Shown here: piece after piece, positions 25,120 through 33,447 of the stretch
How the letters are laid out: the number at the start of each line of letters is the position of its first letter
Numbering within the stretch: the first letter of the stretch is position 1
Assembly: GCF_002159175.1 (NCBI RefSeq)
Contig: NZ_NFGZ01000002.1
Span: 124,001 to 188,000, forward strand
Reading direction: 5' to 3'
From: Flavonifractor sp. An92
GTDB lineage: Bacteria; Bacillota; Clostridia; Oscillospirales; Oscillospiraceae
DNA length: 64,000 bases
Translations under genes and position numbers: made by a program
Notes under the pieces: model-generated
What the model saw: the letters and a program-made list of their open reading frames with translations, nothing else
The model's database searches: none
Told to the model about the DNA's origin: nothing

Positions 25120-28050
25120 TCAGCGCTGGGAGACCACCAGGTCAGCGAAGCGCATCAGGATGGAGGCCACCTCGGCCCGGGTCGCGGTGGCGCCGGGGCG
25201 GAGCTGGTTGTCGCTGCCCTGGAGGATGCCGGCCTCACAGGCCCAGTTCACCGCCTCCTCCGCCCAGGAGGAGACGCTGTCCGCGTCGGTGAAGTTCAGG
25301 GCGCTGCGGTGGTCCGTGGTCAGACCGGCCTGGTTGGCATAGCGGTAGAGCATGGTCACCAGGGCCTCGCGGGTCATGGGGGCCTCGGGGGAGAACTTGC
25401 CCTCTCCGGTGCCGCTGACGATGCCGGACTGGGCGGCCCACTGCACCGCCGCGCTGTCCCAGCGTCCGGCGGGCACGTCGGAGAACGCGCCGTCCGCGCT
25501 CACCGCGGGCGCGCCGTCCATCCGGTAGAGCACCGAGGCCAGCATGGAGCGGGTCATGGTCTGCTCGGGGGCAAAGCGGCCGCCGCCCACGCCGGAGAAG
25601 AGGCCGCGGGCCGAGGTGAAGGCCACGGCGTCCTCGTACCAGCTCTGCACGGCCACGTCGGAGTAGGAGGCTTCGCGCTCCTCCAGCTCCACCCGGCAGG
25701 ACTGGGATACCATCAGCTCAAGGCCATCTACCGTGGGGACCGCCCAGGGCAGGACCGTCCGGGTGCCGTCCTCGGCCACCAGCACCGCCACCGTGGACGG
25801 AGTGGCCTTGCCGGGGATGGTGAGCACGGCGGGCTTGCCAGGAGTGGGATGGGTGATCTGAGTGGAGACTTTGTTGCTGTCCGTGGTCACCACTGCGCTG
25901 GCGCCGGTGACGGGATCGGTGACGGTAGTCTCCGTGGGAGTCTGAGTGGGGGGAACGGTCTCGGTGGGAGGCGTGGAGGGCTCCGGCGCAATGTCGCCGC
26001 CTCCACCGGCACCACCACCGCCGCCGGAGCTTCCGCCGCCACCGATGCTTCCGCCACCGCCGGTGCCGCCGCCGGTGCTTCCACCACCACCGATACTACC
26101 GCCGCCGGGCTGCTGGGGCTCATCCTTGGTGGGGACGGCCTTCAGCTGATTCTGAGCGCTGGAGAGCGCGGAGGTCACCTCGCTGGTGTTCCGGGTGGAC
26201 AGCCCGCCCAGACCGTCGGCCCAGGCGGCGGCCTGTCCCAGCGCGGTCAGACGCTGGAAGTCCGAGGCGGCCTGCTCCAGGGCCAGGACCTGCTCCTGGT
26301 CGGCGGGCTCGTTGAGCCCGGTGGCACTCTGTACCAGCTTCGTGGTGAGGCCCACCAGAGCCGCCTGGACATCCTGCCGGGTCGCGGCGGCGTTCTCCTC
26401 GGTGACCACGCCGCGGTCGGCCTGATTCACCGTGGAATGGGCGCTCTTCCAGGCGCCCACGGCCTGATCGGCCCGCTCCGCCAGGGTGGCCACGTCGGAC
26501 ATATCGGAGACAGCCTGGTCATACAGGCCCTTCATGGCGTTCTCATCGCCTGCGACGGGGATAGCCTCAGCAGCGGTGGTGTAGATCCGGACAAGCGCGT
26601 TCCAGTCCTGGGTGGTGTAGTCTGCGGACTGGTAAAGGGCAAAAGCCTCCTCCAGATCTTGGACATACTTCTGGGACACCGGCTCACGCCACACCGCGTA
26701 GAGGGTCACGTCGCCGCTGGCGGCCAGGTTGCGGACGGTGGCGCCGTCCCGGTAGCGGACCGCGCCACCCGCCTCGGTGGCCCAGCCGGAAAATTCTTTG
26801 CCCCCGGGGGCGGTGAGATGGCCCTGGACAGACGGGAGGACAGCGTCCTGGTTATAGGTGCAGGAGAGGTTCTCCACCGAACCTTCGCCGCCATTGGGGT
26901 CGAACTTCACGGTGTAGGTGTTGGGAGTCCACTGGGCGTACAGGGTCACCCGCTGGCCCTGGTAGACGCCGCCCAGGTTGGTGACGGTCTGGCCGTCGGT
27001 GTAGGTCTGACCGTCACCGTAGGTGTTTATCCAATTCTGGAAGGTGTAGCCCACCCGCTTGAACTGGTTGGTGTTCAGGGGCACTTCCTGCCCCCACACG
27101 CCGTTCTGCGCGGTCATGGAGCCGCTGCCGCCGTTGGCGGAGAAGTAGATGGTGTAGTCATTGGGGAGCCACTTGGCATAGAGGGTCTGGCCCTGGGCCT
27201 GGACTGCGCCTGTGATCTTGTCGCTGTGGTCGGGGTCGGAGTACCACTCCACCCGATTATAGCCCTTCTTGGGGTCCTGCTCGAAGTACACGTCGGGGTC
27301 CACCATCAGATCGGCCTTGCTGGGCAGCTTCAGGGTATCCAGGAAATTGTTCCGGGCCACAAAGCCGCTTCCGATGGGGCTCAGGTTGGTGTTATAGCTC
27401 AGGTCCAGGTCGGTCAGCTTGTTGTGGTCCAGGTGGACGAACTCCAGATTCTTCAGCTTGGAGAGATCCACACTGGTGAGCCTGTTGTCAAAGGTCTCGA
27501 TGAACTTCAGGCTGGTGTTGGTGGAGAAATCCACGCTGGGCAGGTCGTTGCTCCGGCAGTAGATGATCTCCAGCGCGGTAGCCCCGGTGAGGGTCAGGGA
27601 GGTCATGTGGTTGTTCTCACAGTAGAGGGCCACCAGCTTGTCCAGACCGGACACGTCCAGAGAGGAGATCTGGTTGAAGCTGCACTGGAGATAGGTCAGG
27701 TTTTTGTTCTGGCTCACATCCAGCGCGGAGAGGCGGTTGTTCATGCAGGAGAGCTTCTCCAGGGCGGGGAAGAGCTCGATGCCTTCCAGAGAGGAGATGC
27801 CCAGGTCGGACACATTGATCTGCCGGATGGAGGCCAGCTCTTCGGCGCTCAGGAAGGAGTCGGCTCCCGCACCGCTCAGATTGGCGGAGTTGGTCAGCCA
27901 GCTCCGGAAAGTCGAGTCGGGGAAGTTTTCGACGTTGATGGTCACGCCGCCCTCCCGGGCGTCCGCCGCCAGGGCGGATAAGGGGACCAGCTGTCCGGCC
28001 AGCAGCACAGACAGCAGCGCGGCAGCGCCGCGGAGATAAATTCGTTTCAT
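25120..28050 (-). CDS. Surface protein: leucine-rich repeats, InlB-type repeats, Gly-rich linker, three SLH domains
   Basis: A 976-residue exported protein. Signal peptide (1-29), internalin-type leucine-rich repeats (about 55-235), InlB B-type repeats (YTIYFSANGGSGSM, YTVKFDPNGGEGS; about 270-430), a helical FIVAR-like region (about 440-610), a GGGG-rich linker, a beta domain and three SLH domains at the C-terminus (about 795-976) that anchor to the cell-wall polymer. LRR/InlB modules suggest adhesion or matrix contact. ATG 28050 starts the signal peptide; the earlier ATG at 28134 lacks one. A TTGTAA-17-TATAAT promoter lies upstream. Confidence 0.92.
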   Translation of the reverse strand: MKRIYLRGAAALLSVLLAGQLVPLSALAADAREGGVTINVENFPDSTFRSWLTNSANLSGAGADSFLSAEELASIRQINVSDLGISSLEGIELFPALEKLSCMNNRLSALDVSQNKNLTYLQCSFNQISSLDVSGLDKLVALYCENNHMTSLTLTGATALEIIYCRSNDLPSVDFSTNTSLKFIETFDNRLTSVDLSKLKNLEFVHLDHNKLTDLDLSYNTNLSPIGSGFVARNNFLDTLKLPSKADLMVDPDVYFEQDPKKGYNRVEWYSDPDHSDKITGAVQAQGQTLYAKWLPNDYTIYFSANGGSGSMTAQNGVWGQEVPLNTNQFKRVGYTFQNWINTYGDGQTYTDGQTVTNLGGVYQGQRVTLYAQWTPNTYTVKFDPNGGEGSVENLSCTYNQDAVLPSVQGHLTAPGGKEFSGWATEAGGAVRYRDGATVRNLAASGDVTLYAVWREPVSQKYVQDLEEAFALYQSADYTTQDWNALVRIYTTAAEAIPVAGDENAMKGLYDQAVSDMSDVATLAERADQAVGAWKSAHSTVNQADRGVVTEENAAATRQDVQAALVGLTTKLVQSATGLNEPADQEQVLALEQAASDFQRLTALGQAAAWADGLGGLSTRNTSEVTSALSSAQNQLKAVPTKDEPQQPGGGSIGGGGSTGGGTGGGGSIGGGGSSGGGGGAGGGGDIAPEPSTPPTETVPPTQTPTETTVTDPVTGASAVVTTDSNKVSTQITHPTPGKPAVLTIPGKATPSTVAVLVAEDGTRTVLPWAVPTVDGLELMVSQSCRVELEEREASYSDVAVQSWYEDAVAFTSARGLFSGVGGGRFAPEQTMTRSMLASVLYRMDGAPAVSADGAFSDVPAGRWDSAAVQWAAQSGIVSGTGEGKFSPEAPMTREALVTMLYRYANQAGLTTDHRSALNFTDADSVSSWAEEAVNWACEAGILQGSDNQLRPGATATRAEVASILMRFADLVVSQR

Positions 28051-28098
28051 AATAGCTCCAATCACGATCTGAAAAGTAGGAAATTTGTAGTTGCCTGT

Positions 28099-28127
28099 AT
28101 TATAGTAGGGTATCCAAGTGGTTACAA
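28099..28127 (-). promoter_or_regulatory. Promoter of the LRR/SLH gene
   Basis: On the minus strand TTGTAA (28122-28127), 17 bases, TATAAT (28099-28104). Confidence 0.75.
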
Positions 28128-28237
28128 TGGACAAAGGCTATATTTAAATGTAAGAAATGGAACTTAAATTGATATATGTAACCAAATGAGCGGACAGACA
28201 GAGGTGGATTCTTTCACGGGAAAGCGCCGAAGAATGC

Positions 28238-28266
28238 TTGTCATCCGGGAAAAAAAGCGATATAAT
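28238..28266 (+). promoter_or_regulatory. Promoter of purA
   Basis: TTGTCA (28238-28243), 17 bases, TATAAT (28261-28266). The transcript should begin near 28273, leaving a leader of about 77 bases. Confidence 0.75.
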
Positions 28267-28270
28267 AACT

Positions 28271-28345
28271 CCGTTGTGGGACAAAGTTCCACGGCAGTCA
28301 TGCGCGGGAAAAGGCCAGCGTGCGAATCCCCGCGGCAGGAGGAAC
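28271..28345 (+). promoter_or_regulatory. purA leader with hairpins
   Basis: A bulged stem CCG...TGG/CCACGG (28271-28294) and a CGCGGG/CCCGCG stem (28303-28308/28329-28334) precede the ribosome site. GTTCC (28286-28290) could also pair with GGAAC (28341-28345) next to the Shine-Dalgarno sequence. No riboswitch class was recognised; it could be a translational control structure or simply GC-rich leader. Confidence 0.3.
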
Positions 28346-28349
28346 CAGT

Positions 28350-29636
28350 ATGGTCAAAGCAATCGTAGGAGCCAATTGGGGCGACGAGGGAAAGGGCAAG
28401 ATCACCGACCTGATGGCCGAGCAGTCCGACGTCGTCATCCGCTTCCAGGGCGGTGCCAACGCCGGCCACACCATCATCTGTGACTACGGCAAATTTGCCC
28501 TGCACCAGCTCCCCTCCGGCGTATTCTATTCCCATACCACCAACATCATCGGAAACGGTGTGGCGCTCAACGTCCCCTCCTTCCTCAAGGAGCTCAAGAC
28601 TCTGGAGGACGGCGGCGTGCCCGCCCCCAAGATCATCGTGGACCAGCGCACCCAGCTGCTCATGTCCTACCATGTGCTGCTGGATACCTACGAGGAGGAG
28701 CGTCTGGCCGGTAAGGCCTTCGGCTCCACCCGTTCGGGCATTGCGCCCTTCTACTCCGACAAGTACGCCAAGATCGGCATCCAGGTGGCCGACCTGTACA
28801 ACGAGGAGCGCCTGAAGGAGCAGCTGGACCACATCTGCACCCTGAAAAATGTGCTCCTGGAGCACCTCTATCACAAGCCCCTCCTGGACCCCAACGCCCT
28901 TTTTGAGGAGTTGATGGGCTACCGGGATGCCCTCAAGCCCTACGTGGGCGACGCCGTGACCTTTGTCCACAAGGCGCTGGCCGAGGGCAAGCAGGTCCTG
29001 CTGGAGGGCCAGCTGGGCTCCATGAAGGACCCCAACCTGGGCATCTGCCCCATGACCACTTCTTCCCACACCCTGGCCGGCTTCGGCACCGTGGGCGGCG
29101 CGGTGCCCCCCACCTCCATCCGGGACGTGGTGGTGGTCACCAAGGCCTACTCCTCCTCCGTGGGCGCGGGCGCTTTCGTCAGCGAGCTCTTCGGTGACGA
29201 GGCTGAGGAGATGCGCCGCCGGGGCGGCGACGCCGGCGAGTACGGCGCCACCACCGGACGGCCCCGCCGCGTGGGCTGGTTCGACGCTGTGGCCACCCGT
29301 TACGGCTGCATGGTCCAGGGCGCCACGCAGGTGGTGCTCACCGCCATCGACTGCCTGGGCTACCTGGACGAGATCAAGGTCTGCACCGGTTACGAGATCG
29401 ACGGCAAGGTCACCAAGGACTTCCCCGTCCCCGCCGAGCTGGACAAGGCCAAGCCGATGTATGTGACCCTCCCCGGCTGGAAGTGCGACATGCGGGGCGT
29501 TACCGACTATGAGCAGTTCCCCCAGGCCGCCAAGGACTATGTGGACTTCCTGGAGAAGGAGATCGGCTACCCCATCACCATCGTCTCCACCGGCCCCAAG
29601 CGCCACGAGATCGCCAACCGCACCCCCAAGATCTGA
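28350..29636 (+). CDS. purA: Adenylosuccinate synthetase PurA
   Basis: A 428-residue enzyme making adenylosuccinate from IMP, aspartate and GTP, the first step towards AMP. The P-loop GDEGKGK is at residues 11-17, with NAGHTI near 38 and the GTP-recognition region KVCTGYEIDGK near 350. Length and motifs are standard. The ATG at 28350 has GCAGGAGGAA upstream; a start ten codons earlier adds a non-family segment. Single-gene transcript with its own promoter and terminator. Confidence 0.97.
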   Translation: MVKAIVGANWGDEGKGKITDLMAEQSDVVIRFQGGANAGHTIICDYGKFALHQLPSGVFYSHTTNIIGNGVALNVPSFLKELKTLEDGGVPAPKIIVDQRTQLLMSYHVLLDTYEEERLAGKAFGSTRSGIAPFYSDKYAKIGIQVADLYNEERLKEQLDHICTLKNVLLEHLYHKPLLDPNALFEELMGYRDALKPYVGDAVTFVHKALAEGKQVLLEGQLGSMKDPNLGICPMTTSSHTLAGFGTVGGAVPPTSIRDVVVVTKAYSSSVGAGAFVSELFGDEAEEMRRRGGDAGEYGATTGRPRRVGWFDAVATRYGCMVQGATQVVLTAIDCLGYLDEIKVCTGYEIDGKVTKDFPVPAELDKAKPMYVTLPGWKCDMRGVTDYEQFPQAAKDYVDFLEKEIGYPITIVSTGPKRHEIANRTPKI

Positions 29637-29641
29637 GCATG

Positions 29642-29679
29642 AAAAATCCCCATCCGCTTGTGCGGATGGGGATTTTTTT
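29642..29679. terminator. Terminator after purA
   Basis: A 16-base perfect stem (29642-29657/29662-29677) with a TTGT loop and T-run. Usable on both strands between purA and the YczE-like gene. Confidence 0.95.
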
Positions 29680-30337
29680 ATACGGCCTGGGGCTCCAGAT
29701 GCCGGGCGATACCGGGGAAGAGGCGGCGGTACAGCTGGACGATGAGGCCCACCAGCACCGCGGAGATAAGGGTGCCCAGGCCCACGCCCTGGAGACCGTG
29801 GAAGAAGAGGAGGGAACAGACGGCGGCCAGGCTCATGAGGGTGACGTCAAAGGCCACCTTCACCGAGCCGAACTCGATGCCGGACACCCGGGCCAGGGCG
29901 CTGACCAGGCCCTCGCCGGGGACCATCAGCACCTTGGGGGAGACCTCCACATAGATGCCGAAGGCCAGCACCGCGCATCCGGCCAGCAGCCACAGCAGTT
30001 CCTGTCCGAAGCCCTGGGGGGCGAAGGGGGAGAGAAGGTTCATGCTCACGTCAATGATGGAGCTGAAGAGCACGTTGACGCCGATCTGGAGCAGCTGGAT
30101 CTTTTGGAACTCCCGCCGGAGCAGTACGATCTGCCCCACGATGAACAGAAAATTCACAAAGAAGGTGAACTGTCCCAGGGTGGGCGTAAAGCGCAGGCTG
30201 AACACATAGGGGACGCTGGAGATGGGGGAGGTGCCCAGCGCGGCCTTGGTGATGAGAGCGATGCCGAAGGAGTTGATGATGACCCCCAGCAGGAAGAAGG
30301 AATAGCGACGGACAAGATGCTGTTGCAAGAAAATCAC
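29678..30337 (-). CDS. YczE/YitT-family integral membrane protein
   Basis: About 219 residues with five or six membrane segments. The N-terminal block RRYSFFLLGVIINSFGIALITKAALGTSPISSVPY is typical of the YczE/YyaS family (quoted as residues about 9-43). Function is unknown; YczE affects lipopeptide synthase maturation in Bacillus. The frame is open to 30436, but that region contains the gpsA terminator, so the GTG at 30337 or TTG at 30328 is more likely. Ribosome site is weak (AAAGAG), so the start is uncertain. Confidence 0.8.
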   Translation of the reverse strand: MIFLQQHLVRRYSFFLLGVIINSFGIALITKAALGTSPISSVPYVFSLRFTPTLGQFTFFVNFLFIVGQIVLLRREFQKIQLLQIGVNVLFSSIIDVSMNLLSPFAPQGFGQELLWLLAGCAVLAFGIYVEVSPKVLMVPGEGLVSALARVSGIEFGSVKVAFDVTLMSLAAVCSLLFFHGLQGVGLGTLISAVLVGLIVQLYRRLFPGIARHLEPQAV

Positions 30338-30357
30338 ACTCTTTTTCTGGATTTTTA

Positions 30358-30390
30358 TGAAAAGCCGGCAGCCCATGACGGGCTGCCGGC
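30358..30390 (-). terminator. Terminator after gpsA
   Basis: GCCGGCAGCCC (30364-30374) pairs with GGGCTGCCGGC (30380-30390); on the minus strand it is followed by TTTT. It closes the DUF512-der-plsY-gpsA operon. Confidence 0.85.
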
Positions 30391-30410
30391 GGCTCAGTCG
30401 GGTATTAAAA

Positions 30411-31412
30411 TTAAACCCAGCTGTCCTCAATCTCATGTTTTTTGGCCCGGGTCATCAGCTCGGTGAGCACGTCCCGGGGATCCTTGCCCTCATAGAGGAC
30501 GGAGTAGGCGGCCTCGGTGATGGGCATTTCCACGCCCAGCTTCTCGGCCAGCTCCTTGCCGGTGGCGGTGGCGTAGTAGCCCTCCACCACCGCGCCGATC
30601 TGCTTCAGGGCCTCGTCCACCGGCACGCCCTGGCCGATGAGGATGCCGCAGCGGCGGTTGCGGGAGTGCATGGAGGTACAGGTGACGATCAGGTCGCCCA
30701 CGCCGGTGAGGCCGGCGAAGGTCTCCTTCTTACCGCCCATGGCCATGCCCAGACGGGCGATCTCGGTGAGGCCCCGGGTCATCAGCGCGGCCTTGGTGTT
30801 GTCGCCAAAGCCCATGCCGTCACATACGCCGGCACACAGGGCGATGATGTTCTTGAGGGCCGCGCCCAGCTCCACGCCCACGATGTCGGGGGAGGTGTAC
30901 ACCCGGAAACGGCTGTTCATGAAGCGGTCCTGGACCAGCTCGGCGGCTTTCTGGTCCTTGGAGGCCGAGACCACCGCGGTGGGGACCTTCCGGCCCACCT
31001 CCTCGGCGTGGGAGGGGCCGCACAGGGCCACCACCGGGAAGTCGGGGCCCAGTTCCTGCTCAATGACGTCGGTGAGAGTCATGGAGGTGTCCTTCTCGAT
31101 GCCCTTGGACACCGACACCACCACGGTGCCCTTGTCCAGCACACCGGCCAGATTGCGGGCGGTGGAGCGCACGGCGAAGGAGGGGGTGGCCAGCACCACC
31201 AGCGAGCAGCCCTTCACACAGGAGAGGTCGCTGGTCAGGTGGAGTTCCTTGGGGAGGGGCACGCCCTTGAGCATGGGGTTTTCGCCGGTCTCCTGAAGGA
31301 CCTTGGACTCCTCCTCAAAGTAGGACCAAAGGGTGACGTCGTTTCCGTTTTCCAGCAGCACCAGGGCCAGAGCCGTGCCCCAGCCGCCGCTGCCCAGAAC
31401 TGCCGTTTTCAT
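30411..31412 (-). CDS. gpsA: Glycerol-3-phosphate dehydrogenase [NAD(P)+] GpsA
   Basis: A 333-residue enzyme reducing dihydroxyacetone phosphate to sn-glycerol 3-phosphate for phospholipids. NAD-binding GSGGWGTA is at residues 7-14, substrate/catalytic region ALKNIIALCAG (about 185-195) and GLTGVGDLIVTC (about 230-241). It overlaps plsY by four bases (ATGA), so the product of GpsA feeds directly into PlsY's reaction. Confidence 0.96.
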   Translation of the reverse strand: MKTAVLGSGGWGTALALVLLENGNDVTLWSYFEEESKVLQETGENPMLKGVPLPKELHLTSDLSCVKGCSLVVLATPSFAVRSTARNLAGVLDKGTVVVSVSKGIEKDTSMTLTDVIEQELGPDFPVVALCGPSHAEEVGRKVPTAVVSASKDQKAAELVQDRFMNSRFRVYTSPDIVGVELGAALKNIIALCAGVCDGMGFGDNTKAALMTRGLTEIARLGMAMGGKKETFAGLTGVGDLIVTCTSMHSRNRRCGILIGQGVPVDEALKQIGAVVEGYYATATGKELAEKLGVEMPITEAAYSVLYEGKDPRDVLTELMTRAKKHEIEDSWV

Positions 31413-32086
31413 TGGGAACCCTCCTTCTTTTTATGCAGGCTGAACTTGGACTCGTTGCCCTGGATGAGGCGCTGGATGTTGCCCCGGTGCTTCCAGAGGA
31501 TGAGTCCGCCGATGAGGACGGCCAGGATGGTGATGAACCCATCCTGATAGACAAACCAGGTGGCGAAGGGGAAGGAGGCCCCCGCCCAGCAGGAGCCCAG
31601 GGAGACATACTTGGTCAGGATGGCCAGGATGAGGAAGCCGCCCCACACCACCAGCGCGATGCGCCAGTCCATCATGATGGCGATGGCGCCGCCGGAGAGG
31701 ATGCCCTTGCCGCCCTTGAAGCCGAACATGCAGGGGAACATGTGGCCCAGCAGGCAGAAGAGGCCCGCCCAGTACTTGCCCAGGGTGACGATGATGGCGT
31801 CGTCCACCACCATGTTCCGGAAGAGCGCCATGCCCACCAGAATGGCCACGATGGCCTTGAACACGTCGGTGAGGATGACCACCAGGGTGAGGGGGCCGCC
31901 GAAGGTGCGGTAGAAATTGGTCAGGCCCGCGTTGCCGCTGCCGTGCTTGCGCACGTCATCCCGCAGGATATACTTGGACACGATGACCGCGCCGTTGAAG
32001 CAGCCGCAGAAGTAGGCGATGACCGCCGTCAGTAAGGCGGGGAGGACGAGAACAGAACCCAGCGCGGTAAGCCACGTCAAATCCAT
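31409..32086 (-). CDS. plsY: Glycerol-3-phosphate acyltransferase PlsY
   Basis: A 225-residue membrane acyltransferase that uses acyl-phosphate to acylate glycerol 3-phosphate. Family motifs: SGNAGLTNFYRTFGG near residue 50, GFKGGKGILSGGA near 110 and a third motif near 185. About five membrane segments. The ATG at 32086 lies eight bases after AAGGAG; the earlier GTG is inside that site. The start is six bases after the der stop, and the end overlaps gpsA. Confidence 0.95.
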   Translation of the reverse strand: MDLTWLTALGSVLVLPALLTAVIAYFCGCFNGAVIVSKYILRDDVRKHGSGNAGLTNFYRTFGGPLTLVVILTDVFKAIVAILVGMALFRNMVVDDAIIVTLGKYWAGLFCLLGHMFPCMFGFKGGKGILSGGAIAIMMDWRIALVVWGGFLILAILTKYVSLGSCWAGASFPFATWFVYQDGFITILAVLIGGLILWKHRGNIQRLIQGNESKFSLHKKKEGSQ

Positions 32087-32091
32087 TTCAA

Positions 32092-33429
32092 TCACTCCTT
32101 GTCACTCTTTTGCCGGATGGTCAGCTTGACAGGGGTACCCTCCAGACCGAAGGTCTCGCGGATCTGGTTTTCCAGGTAGCGCTGATAGGAGAAGTGGAAG
32201 AGCTTGGCGTCGTTGCAGAAGCAGACGAAGTGGGGGGGACGGACACCCACCTGGGTCATGTAAAAGACCTTCAGGCGGCGGCCCTTGTCGCTGGGGGGCT
32301 GGACCCGCTGGGTGGCGTCGGCCAGGAGGGTGTTGAGCATGCCGGTGGTGATGCGCATGGCCGCCTGGTCGTTGACGTAGTTGATGAGCTCGAAGAGCCG
32401 GTCCACCCGCTGTCCGGTGAGGGCGGAGATGAAGATGATGGGGGCGTAGGGCATGTAGGACAGATCCCGGCGGACCTCCTCCCGCATGCGGTCCATGGTC
32501 TTGTCGTCCTTCTCGATGGCGTCCCACTTGTTGACCACGATGATGCAGGCCTTGCCCGCCTCGTGGGCCAGACCGGCCACCTTGGTGTCCTGCTCGGTGA
32601 CGCCCTCGTTGGCGTCGATGAGGATGAGACACACATCGCTGCGCTCGATGGCCATGGTGGCCCGCAGGACGGAGAACTTCTCGATGGGGTCGTCCACCTT
32701 GGACTTCTTCCGCATGCCGGCGGTGTCGATAAAGAGGTACTTGCCCTTCTTGTTCTCAAAGTAGCTGTCCACCGCGTCCCGGGTGGTGCCGGCCACGTTG
32801 GAGACGATCACCCGCTGCTGGCCCAGGATGCGGTTGACCAGGGAGGACTTGCCCACGTTGGGCTTGCCGATGATGGCCACCTTGATGACGTCGTCCTCGG
32901 GCTCCTCCTCCTCTTCGGGGGGGAAGTACTCGAAGCAGGCGTCCAGCAGGTCGCCGGTGCCGTGGCCGTGGACGGCGGAGACGGCGATGGGATCGCCCAG
33001 ACCCAGATTGTAGAACTCGTAGATGTCCGGGTTGGTGTGGCCCACCTGGTCCATCTTGTTGACCGCCAGCACCACGGGCTTGCCCGACTTCAGGAGCATC
33101 TTGGCCACCTCGTGGTCGGAGGCGGTGAGGCCGGTCTTGATGTCACACAGGAAGATGATCACCGTGGCGTTCTGAATGGCGATCTCGGCCTGCTGGCGCA
33201 TGAAGGTCAGAATTTCGCTGTCGGTGCCCGGCTCGATGCCGCCGGTGTCCACCAGGTCAAAGGTCCGGTTGCGCCACTCGGCCTCGGCGTACAGCCGGTC
33301 CCGGGTGACGCCGGGGGTATCCTCCACGATGGACAGCCGCTGACCCACCAGCTTGTTGAACAGCATGGACTTGCCCACATTGGGCCGGCCCACGATGGCG
33401 ACTAATGGCTTCATTGGTATCACACTCAT
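32092..33429 (-). CDS. der: Ribosome biogenesis GTPase Der (EngA)
   Basis: A 445-residue protein with two tandem G domains. The first P-loop is GRPNVGKS near residues 14-21 and the second GKPNVGKS near 190, each with DTxG, NKxD and SA motifs. A C-terminal KH-like domain (about 360-440) completes it. It acts in 50S subunit assembly. An internal ATG at 33414 (MKPLVAIVG) is an alternative start closer to the usual N-terminus; neither has a strong ribosome site. Confidence 0.96.
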   Translation of the reverse strand: MSVIPMKPLVAIVGRPNVGKSMLFNKLVGQRLSIVEDTPGVTRDRLYAEAEWRNRTFDLVDTGGIEPGTDSEILTFMRQQAEIAIQNATVIIFLCDIKTGLTASDHEVAKMLLKSGKPVVLAVNKMDQVGHTNPDIYEFYNLGLGDPIAVSAVHGHGTGDLLDACFEYFPPEEEEEPEDDVIKVAIIGKPNVGKSSLVNRILGQQRVIVSNVAGTTRDAVDSYFENKKGKYLFIDTAGMRKKSKVDDPIEKFSVLRATMAIERSDVCLILIDANEGVTEQDTKVAGLAHEAGKACIIVVNKWDAIEKDDKTMDRMREEVRRDLSYMPYAPIIFISALTGQRVDRLFELINYVNDQAAMRITTGMLNTLLADATQRVQPPSDKGRRLKVFYMTQVGVRPPHFVCFCNDAKLFHFSYQRYLENQIRETFGLEGTPVKLTIRQKSDKE

Positions 33430-33447
33430 TCCATAGCAGATTGGTAC

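Noticed and set aside
25114-27981. 955-codon plus-strand ORF
   Set aside because: It mirrors the LRR/SLH gene on the other strand. GC-rich codon bias keeps the antisense frame open, and the product is Gly/Val/His-rich without domains.
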